The notes under the pieces were generated by a model. It searched no databases. It was not told the origin of the DNA and was given only the letters and a program-made list of their open reading frames with translations. From Alphaproteobacteria bacterium (GTDB lineage Bacteria > Pseudomonadota > Alphaproteobacteria > Paracaedibacterales > CAITNM01): DNA of 64,000 nt. Below, piece after piece: positions 8,570 to 17,851 of this stretch (position 1 is its first letter; each line of letters opens with the position of its first letter). The translations under genes and the position numbers were made by a program. The stretch is taken from positions 20,590 through 84,589 of the forward strand of contig JAJTEE010000007.1 in assembly GCA_021298215.1 (NCBI GenBank). The letters are read 5' to 3'.

Positions 8570-9607
8570 ATGTCCGTGACAGATTTAAGTTTACGATCCT
8601 TAGAAATTTTTCGTGAACTTGTTGATACCTATGTAGAAACGGGAGAACCAGTTGGCTCTAGAACGCTGTCACGCCGTATTAAAACACCTTTATCTCCAGC
8701 GACAATTCGTAATGTGATGGCTGATCTTGAAGAAGCTGGATTATTGTACGCGCCGCATACCTCTGCAGGGAGACTTCCTACAGCTGAAGGGTTAAAGCTT
8801 TTTGTACATGGGCTATTAGAAGTTGGGGATATTTCTGAGAGCGATCGTTTAGAAATTGAGAATCACTGCACGTCAAAGGGCAAAAGTGTTGAAGACATAT
8901 TAGAGCAAGCCACGGGTATGTTGTCGGGTTTATCAAAGTGCGCCGGGCTTGTGATGGCGCCAAAATCGCAATCAGCGATTCGTCATATTGAATTTGTGCA
9001 TTTAGGGCATCAGCGAGCATTAGCCGTGCTTATAAGCCAAGATGGAGTTGTTGAAAATAGGCTGATCGATTTGCCGGAAGGCATTACGATTTCGATGCTT
9101 ACGCAGGCCTCTAATTATATTAACAGCAATTTTTATGGAGCGACGCTGCAAGAAGTTTTACAGCGCATTCATTCGCAAATGGATAAAAACAAGCACGAAC
9201 TTGATCTTCTAACACAGAAGGTAATTGAAGCAGGTGTTGGAGTATGGAGCGGCGATAAGGAAACCGGATCGCTTATCATCAAGGGTCAGAGCAACTTATT
9301 ACAGAATGTCCAAGAAATTGCAGATTTAGAAAAAATTCGTGGACTGTTTGATGTGATGGACACCCAAGAAAGCTTGCATAAACTTTTGAATGCCTCGATT
9401 CAGGCTGATGGAGTGCAAATTTTTATAGGTTCTGAAAATAATTTATTTTCATTATCAGGTTGCTCCATGGTAGTATCTCCATACGAAAATGCTCAACGCC
9501 AAGTAGTTGGAGCTATTGGCGTAGTTGGGCCAGCAAATATGAACTACGGAAAAATTATTCCGCTAGTGGATTACACAGCAAAGTTGGTAACTAGGTTATT
9601 AAGTTAG
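8570..9607 (+). CDS. hrcA: Heat-inducible transcription repressor HrcA
   Basis: HrcA represses chaperone genes by binding the CIRCE inverted repeat and needs GroEL for activity. The 345-residue protein shows the N-terminal winged helix with the conserved ETGEPVGSRTLS, SPATIRNVMADLEEAGLL and PHTSAGRLPT, followed by the GAF-like domain and dimerisation insert. It heads hrcA-grpE, 12 nt apart. Its likely operator in this window is the CIRCE at 43944-43970 before groES; I see no CIRCE upstream of hrcA itself. Confidence 0.96.
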   Translation: MSVTDLSLRSLEIFRELVDTYVETGEPVGSRTLSRRIKTPLSPATIRNVMADLEEAGLLYAPHTSAGRLPTAEGLKLFVHGLLEVGDISESDRLEIENHCTSKGKSVEDILEQATGMLSGLSKCAGLVMAPKSQSAIRHIEFVHLGHQRALAVLISQDGVVENRLIDLPEGITISMLTQASNYINSNFYGATLQEVLQRIHSQMDKNKHELDLLTQKVIEAGVGVWSGDKETGSLIIKGQSNLLQNVQEIADLEKIRGLFDVMDTQESLHKLLNASIQADGVQIFIGSENNLFSLSGCSMVVSPYENAQRQVVGAIGVVGPANMNYGKIIPLVDYTAKLVTRLLS

Positions 9608-9619
9608 TGGAAGGTAAAT

Positions 9620-10150
9620 ATGGATACACAGGACGTGACAGAGAGCACAGAAGAAAAAGTTGACGCAGCACCAGAAGGTGAAATTTCTGAAAGCGAACGC
9701 ACGATTTTGGAGCTAAAAGATCAACTTTTACGCGCTTTAGCCGAGACGGAAAACACAAGACGGCGTGGTCAAAAAGAAAAAGAAGATGCTTTAAAATTTG
9801 GTATTTCAAATATTGCTAAAGACATGGTGGGTGTTGCCGATAACCTGCGCCGCGCTATTGAAAATAAGTCAGAAAATGCCGCTGAGCTTGCTGAAGCTTT
9901 ATTTTCTGGTGTTGATCTTATATTAAAAGATTTAGAGAGCATTTTAGGACGTCATGGTATTGTGCGCATCGAAGCTTTCGGCCAGCAATTTGACCCGCAT
10001 TGGCATCAAGCTGTATTTGAGCAAGAAACACAAGAGCATGCCCCCGGCACCATTGTTCAAGTAATCCAAGATGGTTATAAAATTCATGATAGACTTTTGC
10101 GACCTGCAATGGTTGGTGTTGCTAAAGCTAAGCAACAAGGTGTTGCGTAA
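9620..10150 (+). CDS. grpE: GrpE nucleotide exchange factor of DnaK
   Basis: GrpE releases ADP from DnaK. The 176-residue protein has an acidic N-terminus, a long coiled coil (LKDQLLRALAETENTRRRGQKEKEDA) and the C-terminal beta domain (FDPHWHQAVFEQE...GTIVQVIQDGYKIHDRLLRPAMVGVAK). GGAAGG-like sequence precedes the ATG. It is cotranscribed with hrcA; dnaK is not in the window. Confidence 0.96.
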   Translation: MDTQDVTESTEEKVDAAPEGEISESERTILELKDQLLRALAETENTRRRGQKEKEDALKFGISNIAKDMVGVADNLRRAIENKSENAAELAEALFSGVDLILKDLESILGRHGIVRIEAFGQQFDPHWHQAVFEQETQEHAPGTIVQVIQDGYKIHDRLLRPAMVGVAKAKQQGVA

Positions 10151-10152
10151 AA

Positions 10153-11490
10153 TTGAGAGAAGGCAGTTTAGACGCACCTATTCGGCATGTCATTGATTGG
10201 GAAAGTGAATCTTTCTACGACGAGTTAGAACTTGATAAAGAGTTACGTCGAGTCTTTGATATTTGCCATGGGTGCCGTCGCTGCTTTAATTTATGCAATA
10301 GCTTCCCTACCCTTTTTGATTTGATTGATGAAAGCGCGTCCGGCGAGCTTGATGGAGTGAAAAGCGAAGATTTTCCTAAAGTTGTGGAAGAATGCACCCT
10401 TTGCGATTTATGTTTTGTGAATAAATGTCCGTACGTACCACCCCATGAATTTGATGTAGATTTTCCGCATTTAATGCTGCGTCATCGTGCCGTTGAAGCT
10501 AAGAAAAATGGGATTAGCTTTGTCGAAAAGCAACTTAGTAAAACAGATCAAATTGGCAAAATTGCTACAAAAGTGGCATCTATTGCTAACTGGGCCACAT
10601 CGACCTCCAATGGGCCAGTACGTAAGGTCATGGAAGTGACGGCTGGTATTGATAAGACAGTAGAATTGCCCACATATTCTAAATCAACGTTGTGCCAGCA
10701 AGTGGAAATGAGCCCAGCCATCACCAATGTAAAGGGACCTGCGTATGGTGAAAAAGCTGTCTTATTTGCAACGTGCTTTGGCAATTATAACAATCCTGCA
10801 ATTGGGCGAGCAGCGCTAAGCGTTTTGGCGCATCAGGGTGTTGAAACAGAGGTTATGTATCCCGGCTGTTGTGGCATGCCGTTGTTTGAAAAAGGTGATT
10901 TAAAGGCCGTTGCTGAGCAAGCCGAGAAAATTAGTACAGCGCTTAAACCTTACATAGAAAAAGGCATTCCCGTTATTTCAATAATTCCTTCATGTAGCTT
11001 AATGTTGAAATCGGAATGGCCATTATTGTTGCCAAAGAATGAAGATGTGCAACGTTTGAGCAAATGCGTGATGGATATTAGTGAGTATGTGATACATTTG
11101 CATAAAAAATATTCATTAGCGCATGGATTAGAGCCTTTAGAAAGTAAAAGTGTCACACTGCATTTGGCGTGCCATAGCCGCGCACAAAATATAGGCGCAA
11201 AAGCGGCTGAGATGCTGCGCCTTATTCCAGAATTAAATGTGCAGATAATCGAGCGCTGCTCAGGCCACGGTGGTACATGGGGTATCATGAAGGAGCATTT
11301 TCAAACAGCGCTAAAAGTAGGAAAACCTACGGCAAAGCAGGCTTTGAGCGCAGATAATCCGATTGTATTGTCTGAATGCCCGCTGGCAGCAAAACATATT
11401 TTGCAAGGAATGCACATGCAAAAAGAAAAGGTAAATACCTACGCCACCATGCATCCGATTGAGTTAATGGCGAGAAGTTACCAGGTTTAA
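10153..11490 (+). CDS. GlpC/heterodisulfide-reductase-type Fe-S oxidoreductase subunit
   Basis: The 445-residue protein has two N-terminal 4Fe-4S motifs (CHGCRRCFNLCNSFP and CTLCDLCFVNKCPYVPP) and two C-terminal Cys-rich CCG-type regions (PGCCGMP and CSGHGGTWG). This is the architecture of GlpC and HdrD subunits that pass electrons to quinone or a partner dehydrogenase. Substrate is unknown; alphaproteobacterial relatives are often found with rubrerythrin, but none is adjacent. The start is TTG 10153, with AAGG about 10 nt before it inside the end of grpE, so it is translationally close to hrcA-grpE. Confidence 0.8.
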   Translation: MREGSLDAPIRHVIDWESESFYDELELDKELRRVFDICHGCRRCFNLCNSFPTLFDLIDESASGELDGVKSEDFPKVVEECTLCDLCFVNKCPYVPPHEFDVDFPHLMLRHRAVEAKKNGISFVEKQLSKTDQIGKIATKVASIANWATSTSNGPVRKVMEVTAGIDKTVELPTYSKSTLCQQVEMSPAITNVKGPAYGEKAVLFATCFGNYNNPAIGRAALSVLAHQGVETEVMYPGCCGMPLFEKGDLKAVAEQAEKISTALKPYIEKGIPVISIIPSCSLMLKSEWPLLLPKNEDVQRLSKCVMDISEYVIHLHKKYSLAHGLEPLESKSVTLHLACHSRAQNIGAKAAEMLRLIPELNVQIIERCSGHGGTWGIMKEHFQTALKVGKPTAKQALSADNPIVLSECPLAAKHILQGMHMQKEKVNTYATMHPIELMARSYQV

Positions 11491-11568
11491 AAAAATTGAC
11501 AATATAACTTGAAAATTTAACAATAAAAAACTAAATTACAGTTATAATTTTTATTTAGATCTATCCTA

Positions 11569-12733
11569 ATGTTCAAAAAGTATTTCTTTATAACGTTGTC
11601 TTTATTTAATTTTGGAGTAAATGCGTCTAGTCTAGGTGATTTAAGCATTGAAGAGATTCAAGAAGGACGAAATTTTCTAGCCAGAAAATTGTCTGCAGAT
11701 ACAGTGCAAAAAGCCGATGATATCCGCCTTGAAGGGGTGCGTGTTATAAAAAAATTAAAGAGTTTTAATTTTTTAGAACAATTGCCTTTTCTGGATTTCT
11801 TAGGGGCGCGACTACAGTATAGACTTGATAACGATCCAACACTGGCTAGAATTATAGATGTTTTTGAAAGATCAACTTGTTTTAGTGCTGATCTAATTAA
11901 TCTTATAAATATTACGAATATCAAATCATCACCAGGAGCAGCAGGAGTTATTATCGGCAGCGAACATGAAACAGACTACGATTTAATACTAGGGTATGTG
12001 CGAGATGAAATAACAAAATTATTTCCCGAAGCGGCACGAAGGGTTTTAGAAGAAAATCCTGGTGACCCCGTAGAAGGTTTGGTTCGTTTTCTAGATATAC
12101 ACAAAGACTCAGGTAAGACCTAAAGCAAAAAGTGGAAGCAAAAAAGATAAAAGACAAAACGCCTTTGAATTACTTGCTGCTTCTTTAGCAGATAAAGTAG
12201 AAGAGCAAAAAATTAACCTAAAAGAAGAAGCAAAAGTTGCAGAAGCTACAGAGATAGATGAAAGCTCAGGAGTAGTAGTTTCTCAAAGTAATGAAATAAA
12301 AACCTCATCCAGTACAGTTTCTAAGTCGTTTGCAGCAATGGAAGAAGCTTCAGGTTATTCTTCCAACATTGAAACCAGTATCGCTGAAGATTTATCTGAA
12401 CAATTTTTAAGAATATCTCAACGTATTTTTTTTCAAGGCTGGTTATCACGCCAAGATCTGAAGAAAATTGATACTTTATTCGCTCAGGAAGAAATGGCAG
12501 ACTCTACAATTTTTTACAACTTTTTAAAAGGCCTTGTAAGCAAACAAAAGAACATAAAACCTAGTGCACAATTTAAAGAAGCACATGGAGGCAGCCACAA
12601 ACTTGCTGTTTTAGTCTCTGAGACGGGTAAAAAGATCCTATTCCCTTTTGCGCATCATCCTGGCAATAGTTTGGACAGAAATTCTCGCAACCTTCTTATT
12701 GATGGATTTAAAGAGTTATTTGGAATTTCATAA
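11569..12733 (+). pseudogene. Secreted protein with HicA-like C-terminal module, split by a frameshift
   Basis: The first frame (11569-12123) starts with a signal peptide (MFKKYFFITLSLFNFGVNA) and stops after 184 residues. From about 12110 the next frame is open without a break to 12733, through a Lys/Glu-rich linker to a C-terminal globular end. A single-base shift between about 12100 and 12120 would join them into one protein of roughly 388 residues. The C-terminus contains A-H-G-G-S-H-K, G-K-K-I and F-A-H-H-P-G, resembling the GSH-containing HicA fold. The second part also has an internal ATG at 12338. It could be decayed, or expressed through frameshifting. Confidence 0.7.
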
Positions 12734-12779
12734 GGGTTCTCTTGAAATTCGCCTAAAGTTTAAGTACCTTATGAGAGTT

Positions 12780-12856
12780 GCGTCCTTAGCTCAGCTGGAT
12801 AGAGCGGCGGCCTTCTAAGCCGTAGGTCAGAGGTTCGAATCCTCTAGGACGCGCCA
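12780..12856 (+). tRNA. tRNA-Arg (TCT)
   Basis: A complete 77-nt cloverleaf runs from GCGTCCT to AGGACGC G CCA. The anticodon loop CTTCTAA gives anticodon TCT, the T arm contains GAGGTTCGAATCCTC, and CCA is encoded. Confidence 0.96.
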
Positions 12857-12879
12857 TTCTTTTTGATTTGTGAGGATTT

Positions 12880-13599
12880 ATGAAGGTTTTGGTGGTTATT
12901 CCAGCACGATTGGAATCAACACGATTAGCCAAAAAGGCTTTAGCTGACATTGCCGGCAAAACAATGATTGAACGCGTTTTTGAACAAGCAAAAAAGAGCG
13001 ATATTGGCGACGTTGTGGTTGCTACCTGCGGCCGTGAAATAGCTGATATTATTGAAAAGGCAGGTGGAAAAGCAATTATTACCGATCCTAATCTTCCTTC
13101 TGGCACCGACCGTGTATGGGCGGCTTATGTTGCCATGGGCAAGCCTAAAGTTGACGTAATTATCGGTTTGCAAGGAGATTTGCCATTTCTAGATCCGGCA
13201 CTATTGCAAGAAATTATCAAACCACTTAAAAACCCAGATGTAGATATGGCAACCCTTGGAACGCTGATTAAGGACAAAAAAGACTTAGAAAATCCCAACG
13301 ATGTAAAAATTGTGATGGACGAGCCACATAATGGCATAGCGCGAGCAATGTACTTTTCACGAACTGCCGTACCCTATGGAGCAAAGGAATTTTATCACCA
13401 TATAGGTATTTATGCGTCACGCCCTAAAGTGCTTGAAGCTTTTGTTAAGCAGCCTCCATGCTATTTGGAAAAAACAGAACGTTTAGAACAACTTCGCTTT
13501 TTGCAGCACGGTTTTCGCATCGACGTGGCACTGGTTGATTCAAGGCCATTGTCAGTAGATACAAACGATGATTTAATGCAAGCACGAGCAGCTGCATAA
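12880..13599 (+). CDS. kdsB: 3-deoxy-manno-octulosonate (KDO) cytidylyltransferase
   Basis: KdsB activates KDO as CMP-KDO for lipopolysaccharide inner-core synthesis. The 239-residue protein shows VVIPARLESTRLAKKALADI, the SGTDRVWAA motif, the metal-binding LQGDLPF and the C-terminal GIYASRP...LEKTERLEQLRFL. It heads a tight cluster with ccmCDE. Its presence implies that the cell still makes LPS. Confidence 0.95.
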   Translation: MKVLVVIPARLESTRLAKKALADIAGKTMIERVFEQAKKSDIGDVVVATCGREIADIIEKAGGKAIITDPNLPSGTDRVWAAYVAMGKPKVDVIIGLQGDLPFLDPALLQEIIKPLKNPDVDMATLGTLIKDKKDLENPNDVKIVMDEPHNGIARAMYFSRTAVPYGAKEFYHHIGIYASRPKVLEAFVKQPPCYLEKTERLEQLRFLQHGFRIDVALVDSRPLSVDTNDDLMQARAAA

Positions 13600-13613
13600 A
13601 ACAGGAGTAATTC

Positions 13614-13766
13614 ATGAAGAATATAATCGCGTTACTTATTGCTTTGATTTTTATAGGTCTAGGTATTTTTTTAGGACTTGGTATTCGGACAAAGGTACAA
13701 GTTGTTGAAAAACCTATCCTTGTGGAACTTACTGAAAAACGCACTAATGACACCAGCAAAGCTTAA
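13614..13766 (+). CDS. Small single-span membrane protein (50 residues)
   Basis: An ATG with AGGAG 7 nt upstream opens a 50-codon frame. It encodes one hydrophobic helix (residues about 4-24, Ile/Leu/Gly-rich) and a charged tail ending ..EKRTNDTSKA. It sits 14 nt after kdsB and overlaps the start of ccmC by 20 nt, so translation is probably coupled. I recognise no family; a small accessory of the cytochrome c maturation cluster is possible. Confidence 0.6.
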   Translation: MKNIIALLIALIFIGLGIFLGLGIRTKVQVVEKPILVELTEKRTNDTSKA

Positions 13767-14427
13767 GCGTTTATTTTTTTGGATCAAAAACCCCGCATTA
13801 TGGGCTTTTTTAATAATATCTCCTGCTGCCTTAATTAGCGCCCTTTACATCTCTCCCGATGATTACCTACATGGCGAACTTGTACGCATTATGTATATTC
13901 ATGTTCCTGCAGCCTGGCTGGGGGTAGGAATTTATGTGGGAATGGGAATTTTTAGCTTTACAAGTCTTGTGTTGCGCTCACCTTTTTATAGTGTATGCGC
14001 GAAAAGCCTTGCCCTTCCCGGCTGTATTTTAACGCTTATTTGCATCCTTACCGGCTCTATCTGGGGCAAATTTGCTTGGGGAGCTTGGTGGGTGTGGGAT
14101 GCACGCCTTACTTCGGTGGTTGTGCTTTTATTTTTGTATATCGGCTATCTTAGTTTTTGTGAGAATGGCCCTAACCCGGCTGCTAGCGTTTTAAATGTTA
14201 TTGGGCTCATTAATATTCCTATCATTAAATGGTCGGTGGATTGGTGGTTTACGCTGCATCAACCAAGTTCGTTTTCATTAACGCAAAAGCCAGCAATAGC
14301 CTTTGAGATGCTAATCCCTCTTGCCTTAATGACATTTGCTTTTCTAGCGTGGACGATTTGGGTATTTACAAAGCAATTTGATATAAATCTGTTACGATTT
14401 CAACGAGTAACCTATGAAAAAATATAG
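13747..14427 (+). CDS. ccmC: Haem exporter/handling protein CcmC
   Basis: CcmC delivers haem to CcmE in the periplasm for cytochrome c maturation. The protein (226 residues from ATG 13747) has six membrane segments. It carries the conserved periplasmic His at MYIHVPAAW, the WWVWDARLTS Trp-rich haem-handling motif (family WGTWWVWDARLTS) and KWSVDWWFTLHQPSS. A longer frame reaches back to 13678 but overlaps the small upstream gene, so ATG 13747 is preferred. ccmA and ccmB are not in the window. Confidence 0.95.
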   Translation: MTPAKLKRLFFWIKNPALWAFLIISPAALISALYISPDDYLHGELVRIMYIHVPAAWLGVGIYVGMGIFSFTSLVLRSPFYSVCAKSLALPGCILTLICILTGSIWGKFAWGAWWVWDARLTSVVVLLFLYIGYLSFCENGPNPAASVLNVIGLINIPIIKWSVDWWFTLHQPSSFSLTQKPAIAFEMLIPLALMTFAFLAWTIWVFTKQFDINLLRFQRVTYEKI

Positions 14428-14578
14428 ATTACCGCTCAGTCATGCGCTTAGTTTTGCGGCTATTTTTGGGATTATCATTAAGTCAGGAGCTCATTTTTTC
14501 GTCGCTTTGGCTTATATGCTTGCCTTTTTAGTGCTTGTAGGCACTCTAATTTTTGAGAATACAGACCCAAAAGACTAA
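14414..14578 (+). CDS. ccmD: Haem exporter accessory protein CcmD
   Basis: The 54-residue product has one central membrane helix (GAHFFVALAYMLAFLVLVGTL), the usual CcmD layout with a conserved Tyr in the helix. It starts inside the end of ccmC (14-nt overlap), and ccmE starts 5 nt after its stop. CcmD helps release haem-loaded CcmE from CcmABC. The family is poorly conserved, so position carries much of the assignment. Confidence 0.8.
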   Translation: MKKYRLPLSHALSFAAIFGIIIKSGAHFFVALAYMLAFLVLVGTLIFENTDPKD

Positions 14579-14582
14579 GCTA

Positions 14583-14972
14583 ATGAGTCCTCAAGCAACA
14601 TTACGAGCCGTGAAGATTACTCTAATAGTAAGTCTCTTTGTAGGAATCGGTTTATTTTTGGCAGGTGCTTTGCGTGAAAATATTGTGTATTTCAAAACAC
14701 CCCATGAAATTTTGCAAATGCAAGAAATGCCTACCAAACTGCGATTAGGCGGCCTTGTTGTGAAAAATTCTTTAAAATCTAAAAATGGCCTGTACCAATT
14801 TGAAGTAAGAGATAATTCTGCAACGATGTTAGTGCATTACGCAGGCAGACTCCCTGATTTATTTCGGGAAGGGCAGGGCGTAGTTGCCATTGGAAGTTAT
14901 GATAGAGGCTCAAAGACTTTTATTGCAAGTCAGTTGTTGGTAAAGCATGATCAGTATTACCGGCCTAAATAA
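14583..14972 (+). CDS. ccmE: Cytochrome c maturation haem chaperone CcmE
   Basis: CcmE binds haem covalently through a His and passes it to the ligation machinery. The 129-residue protein from ATG 14583 has an N-terminal membrane anchor, the OB-fold core (LRLGGLVVKNSL..., FEVRDNSATMLVHYAGRLPDLFREGQGVVAIG) and the C-terminal haem site LLVKHDQYYRP with its His and Tyr. Its stop codon abuts the stop of the convergent transporter gene. Confidence 0.96.
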   Translation: MSPQATLRAVKITLIVSLFVGIGLFLAGALRENIVYFKTPHEILQMQEMPTKLRLGGLVVKNSLKSKNGLYQFEVRDNSATMLVHYAGRLPDLFREGQGVVAIGSYDRGSKTFIASQLLVKHDQYYRPK

Positions 14973-16208
14973 TCAATTTTTTGGATATAGATAATTTTTC
15001 TCATAAAAAACATTAATTGTTGCCGCAAGGGAGTAATTAATCAAGGCTACAAAGCATGCCACGATGCTGATTATTAAAGGAGACAAAATCAAAAAGTAAG
15101 AATGTGCAAGACCATACTGTTTGCTTAATAAATATCCACCTGCATAGCTAATGCTAATACCTAGATAAAACCAGAATGTAGAGTTAAAGAAAGGCTTATT
15201 TTTTTCAAATAAGGAAAAAACTAACACCATGCTAGGAGCCAAAAAACCTGCGTAAAAAAATGCAAATAAAAACTGATAAACAAGAGGACCATACGCTGTA
15301 AATATATTAAAAAAACTCAAGCTTAATACAACAAAAAGCATACCAAGCAGAGATTTAAACATAAGCCTAGGCCACGTAATATAGTCTGCAATGTTTTTAG
15401 CAACTAACAAGAAAACTCCTACTGCTGCATAAAAAGATATAAAACCTAATTTTTCTCCTACCGGAACAATCGATACATTTAAAAGATATGGCTCAATAAA
15501 AAAAGAGTTATAGGTTTGCGCAGCGCCACAAACGCAGCCAACTAAAGTTGCCAAAATTTTTGCCATATTTCCCGGTAAAATTAGAGAGCTTTCGTTGATC
15601 TTTCTTGCTCCTTGTTTTTTGATATCAATAATAGAGTTTTTATTAAGAAAGAAAATTAGACCGGCTAGAAAACTCGCCACCAAAACAATAACCCCTGTTA
15701 TTTGGCGACTATACCAAGCAAAACAAACATCAGAAATCCCATAGCCTATCATTGACGCTACAATAACAAGAACGCTTATACTAATATCTGTTGCAGCATT
15801 ATGATTTTTCATTAAGTATATGATTGGCGTGATGATGGTTGCTGGAAACAAAAAGATATTAAGTGAGGCTATGGCTAAAACGATAGATTTTGTCTGGTAA
15901 AAATCTTCCAGGAAAAACAAATACAAATATATAGAAACAGCTGTAAAAATGTTTCCCAAAACAAGAAATTTTTGAGCTTTTAAAAAACCATAGTTTTCTG
16001 TGTAAGTTCCAAGAATATACGCTCCCATATTTCGAGCAAAAAAAGTGACCACCGCCCAAAGACATACGAACGAAACGTAATAAGAAGAACTTTGTCCTAA
16101 TGTGCTATGGAGCTGGATGTCAAACCAGGTTAAGCGAGTACAACAAAACGATTGAAGCATCACGATGCAAAGAAGGGAGATACTTCCACGTGTTAATAAA
16201 GAATTCAT
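14973..16208 (-). CDS. MFS-like multi-pass transporter
   Basis: The 411-residue very hydrophobic protein has about 12 predicted membrane segments and a short charged loop in the middle (SIIDIKKQGARKINESS), the usual split between the two halves of a major facilitator protein. There is no clear substrate motif. It is on the same strand as thyX but 174 nt downstream of it. Import of a host metabolite is plausible, but no substrate can be named. Confidence 0.65.
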   Translation of the reverse strand: MNSLLTRGSISLLCIVMLQSFCCTRLTWFDIQLHSTLGQSSSYYVSFVCLWAVVTFFARNMGAYILGTYTENYGFLKAQKFLVLGNIFTAVSIYLYLFFLEDFYQTKSIVLAIASLNIFLFPATIITPIIYLMKNHNAATDISISVLVIVASMIGYGISDVCFAWYSRQITGVIVLVASFLAGLIFFLNKNSIIDIKKQGARKINESSLILPGNMAKILATLVGCVCGAAQTYNSFFIEPYLLNVSIVPVGEKLGFISFYAAVGVFLLVAKNIADYITWPRLMFKSLLGMLFVVLSLSFFNIFTAYGPLVYQFLFAFFYAGFLAPSMVLVFSLFEKNKPFFNSTFWFYLGISISYAGGYLLSKQYGLAHSYFLILSPLIISIVACFVALINYSLAATINVFYEKNYLYPKN

Positions 16209-16382
16209 CGGCTGAACCCCTTTTTGATGCTCTTAACTAAAGTAAATAGAATATTCTTGCAAATATAGCAAGGTATGTTTAAAAATTATTATTTAATAAC
16301 AAAAATAAAATTTTATCTATAATTTAGATGTTTACTGCTAACATTAAAACTCTTCAACTTAAAATAAACCTTATTTGGCTAA

Positions 16383-17312
16383 TTAACCAGCTAGGGTTTG
16401 CTCCATCTCGGCCCATTCACGCGCGGTAAGACCACTGTTTTCTTTCGTTACGGTCTCACCTTTTAGGCGTCTGCGCAAGACTTCAAGCATCTTTGCAGAA
16501 AACACAGCAGCACCAACGCGGTAATCCATGAAGGCATCGTACGCGAATGGTACCCAGCGCTTTAAAACGTCAATCATCACATTCGAGTAGGCTTGAATTT
16601 CATATTGCGCATGCGCATCTGCACGCAACCTTAGGAAATGCATAAGGTTGTGCAAATCAATTTTCCAGTACCACTGCGTATAATAATTAACAGGCAAATT
16701 CATACGAGCAAGCTCACGCGCAAGCCCTGGTCTGTCGTCTTCTTCCTTGGCATTTAGAAGATATTCGTACGTATCGTACGCTTGCATCGCATCACGCTTT
16801 AAAAGTTCAAGTACTTTTTGAGCATACTCACCTTCTAAGACTTCACCTCGTCCTTGGTTATTAATAGTAGACTGAGCTGCAAGATGCTGTGGCTCTGGCA
16901 GGTAAAACTCTCTATCTAAAATAGAATAACGAGCCGAATATTCATTCACATTTGCCGTGCGGTGGCGAATCCACTGGCGCGCAATAAAAATAGGCACTTT
17001 AATGTGAAATTTGATTTCGCACATTTCAAAAGGGGTTGTGTGCCAATGGCGCATTAAATAATTGATTAAGCCACGATCTTCCGTAACTTTCTTTGTGCCT
17101 TTACCATAAGAAACGCGGGCTGCTTGAACAATGGCGGAGTCGTCCCCCATATAATCCACTACGCGTACAAAACCATGATCAAGTACAGGTAAAGGTTTAT
17201 AAAGGAGTTCTTCTAACGCTGGTACCGTTGCACGCTTTGTCTGAAAAGACTCTGAGATTTGCTCTTCTAATTCTTGAGAGTGCTGAGTATTTAGGCGAGC
17301 AACGTTTTCCAT
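16383..17312 (-). CDS. thyX: Flavin-dependent thymidylate synthase ThyX
   Basis: ThyX makes dTMP from dUMP with methylene-THF and FAD. The roughly 309-residue protein contains the signature [15 protein letters not shown] (RHR, seven residues, then Ser), [25 protein letters not shown] before it, and [18 protein letters not shown] with the dUMP/FAD-binding residues. The start is taken as ATG 17312, directly after a GTG. Confidence 0.96.
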   Translation of the reverse strand: MENVARLNTQHSQELEEQISESFQTKRATVPALEELLYKPLPVLDHGFVRVVDYMGDDSAIVQAARVSYGKGTKKVTEDRGLINYLMRHWHTTPFEMCEIKFHIKVPIFIARQWIRHRTANVNEYSARYSILDREFYLPEPQHLAAQSTINNQGRGEVLEGEYAQKVLELLKRDAMQAYDTYEYLLNAKEEDDRPGLARELARMNLPVNYYTQWYWKIDLHNLMHFLRLRADAHAQYEIQAYSNVMIDVLKRWVPFAYDAFMDYRVGAAVFSAKMLEVLRRRLKGETVTKENSGLTAREWAEMEQTLAG

Positions 17313-17386
17313 CACTTGTATATTTTTAAATTACATTACAGACTATACTAGAGAAACTTGCACAAAAATCCAAGGAAAAAGCATTC

Positions 17387-17851
17387 ATGATACCCAAGCA
17401 TAAAATGATCAAAATGCGTGCGCTTGATAAGGATGATCTGCATCATATTGCTGAACAATTACGCGATGGGTTGTGCCCTATTCTCGCGATGGTGCATGAG
17501 AAAGAGAGCTTTACGCTATTGGTTAATCGCTTTTGCTGGAATCATGAAGACAAAATTGAGGATGAAACGCTGCATTATAGATCACATGTAGGTTTGCTTT
17601 TTCGCCATGTGGAAAAGGTACAGCGTAAGGGATTTGAGCAACATTCGAAAGAGCGCATTTTAAATCTTTTACATATTCATTTAAAAGAGGAAAAGGCAAG
17701 CACGTGGGTGCATCTTGTTTTTTCTAAGGGTTGTGAAATTCGTTTATGTGTTAAAAAGCTTGAGGCGTATCTGAGCGATCTTCATGATCCGTGGCCGACA
17801 CGTTCAAAACCGACGCATATACATGAGCATCTTGAAGAGTTAGCTAGCTAG
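17387..17851 (+). CDS. DUF2948 family protein
   Basis: The 154-residue protein begins MRALDKDDLHHIAEQLRDG and has LLVNRFCWNHEDK and LLFRHVEKVQRKGF, the conserved pattern of the alphaproteobacterial DUF2948 family (function unknown; often near histidine-biosynthesis genes in free-living relatives). It is divergent from thyX. Its last 12 nt overlap the end of the convergent TPR-like gene in a palindromic TTAGCTAGCTAG stretch. Confidence 0.8.
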   Translation: MIPKHKMIKMRALDKDDLHHIAEQLRDGLCPILAMVHEKESFTLLVNRFCWNHEDKIEDETLHYRSHVGLLFRHVEKVQRKGFEQHSKERILNLLHIHLKEEKASTWVHLVFSKGCEIRLCVKKLEAYLSDLHDPWPTRSKPTHIHEHLEELAS

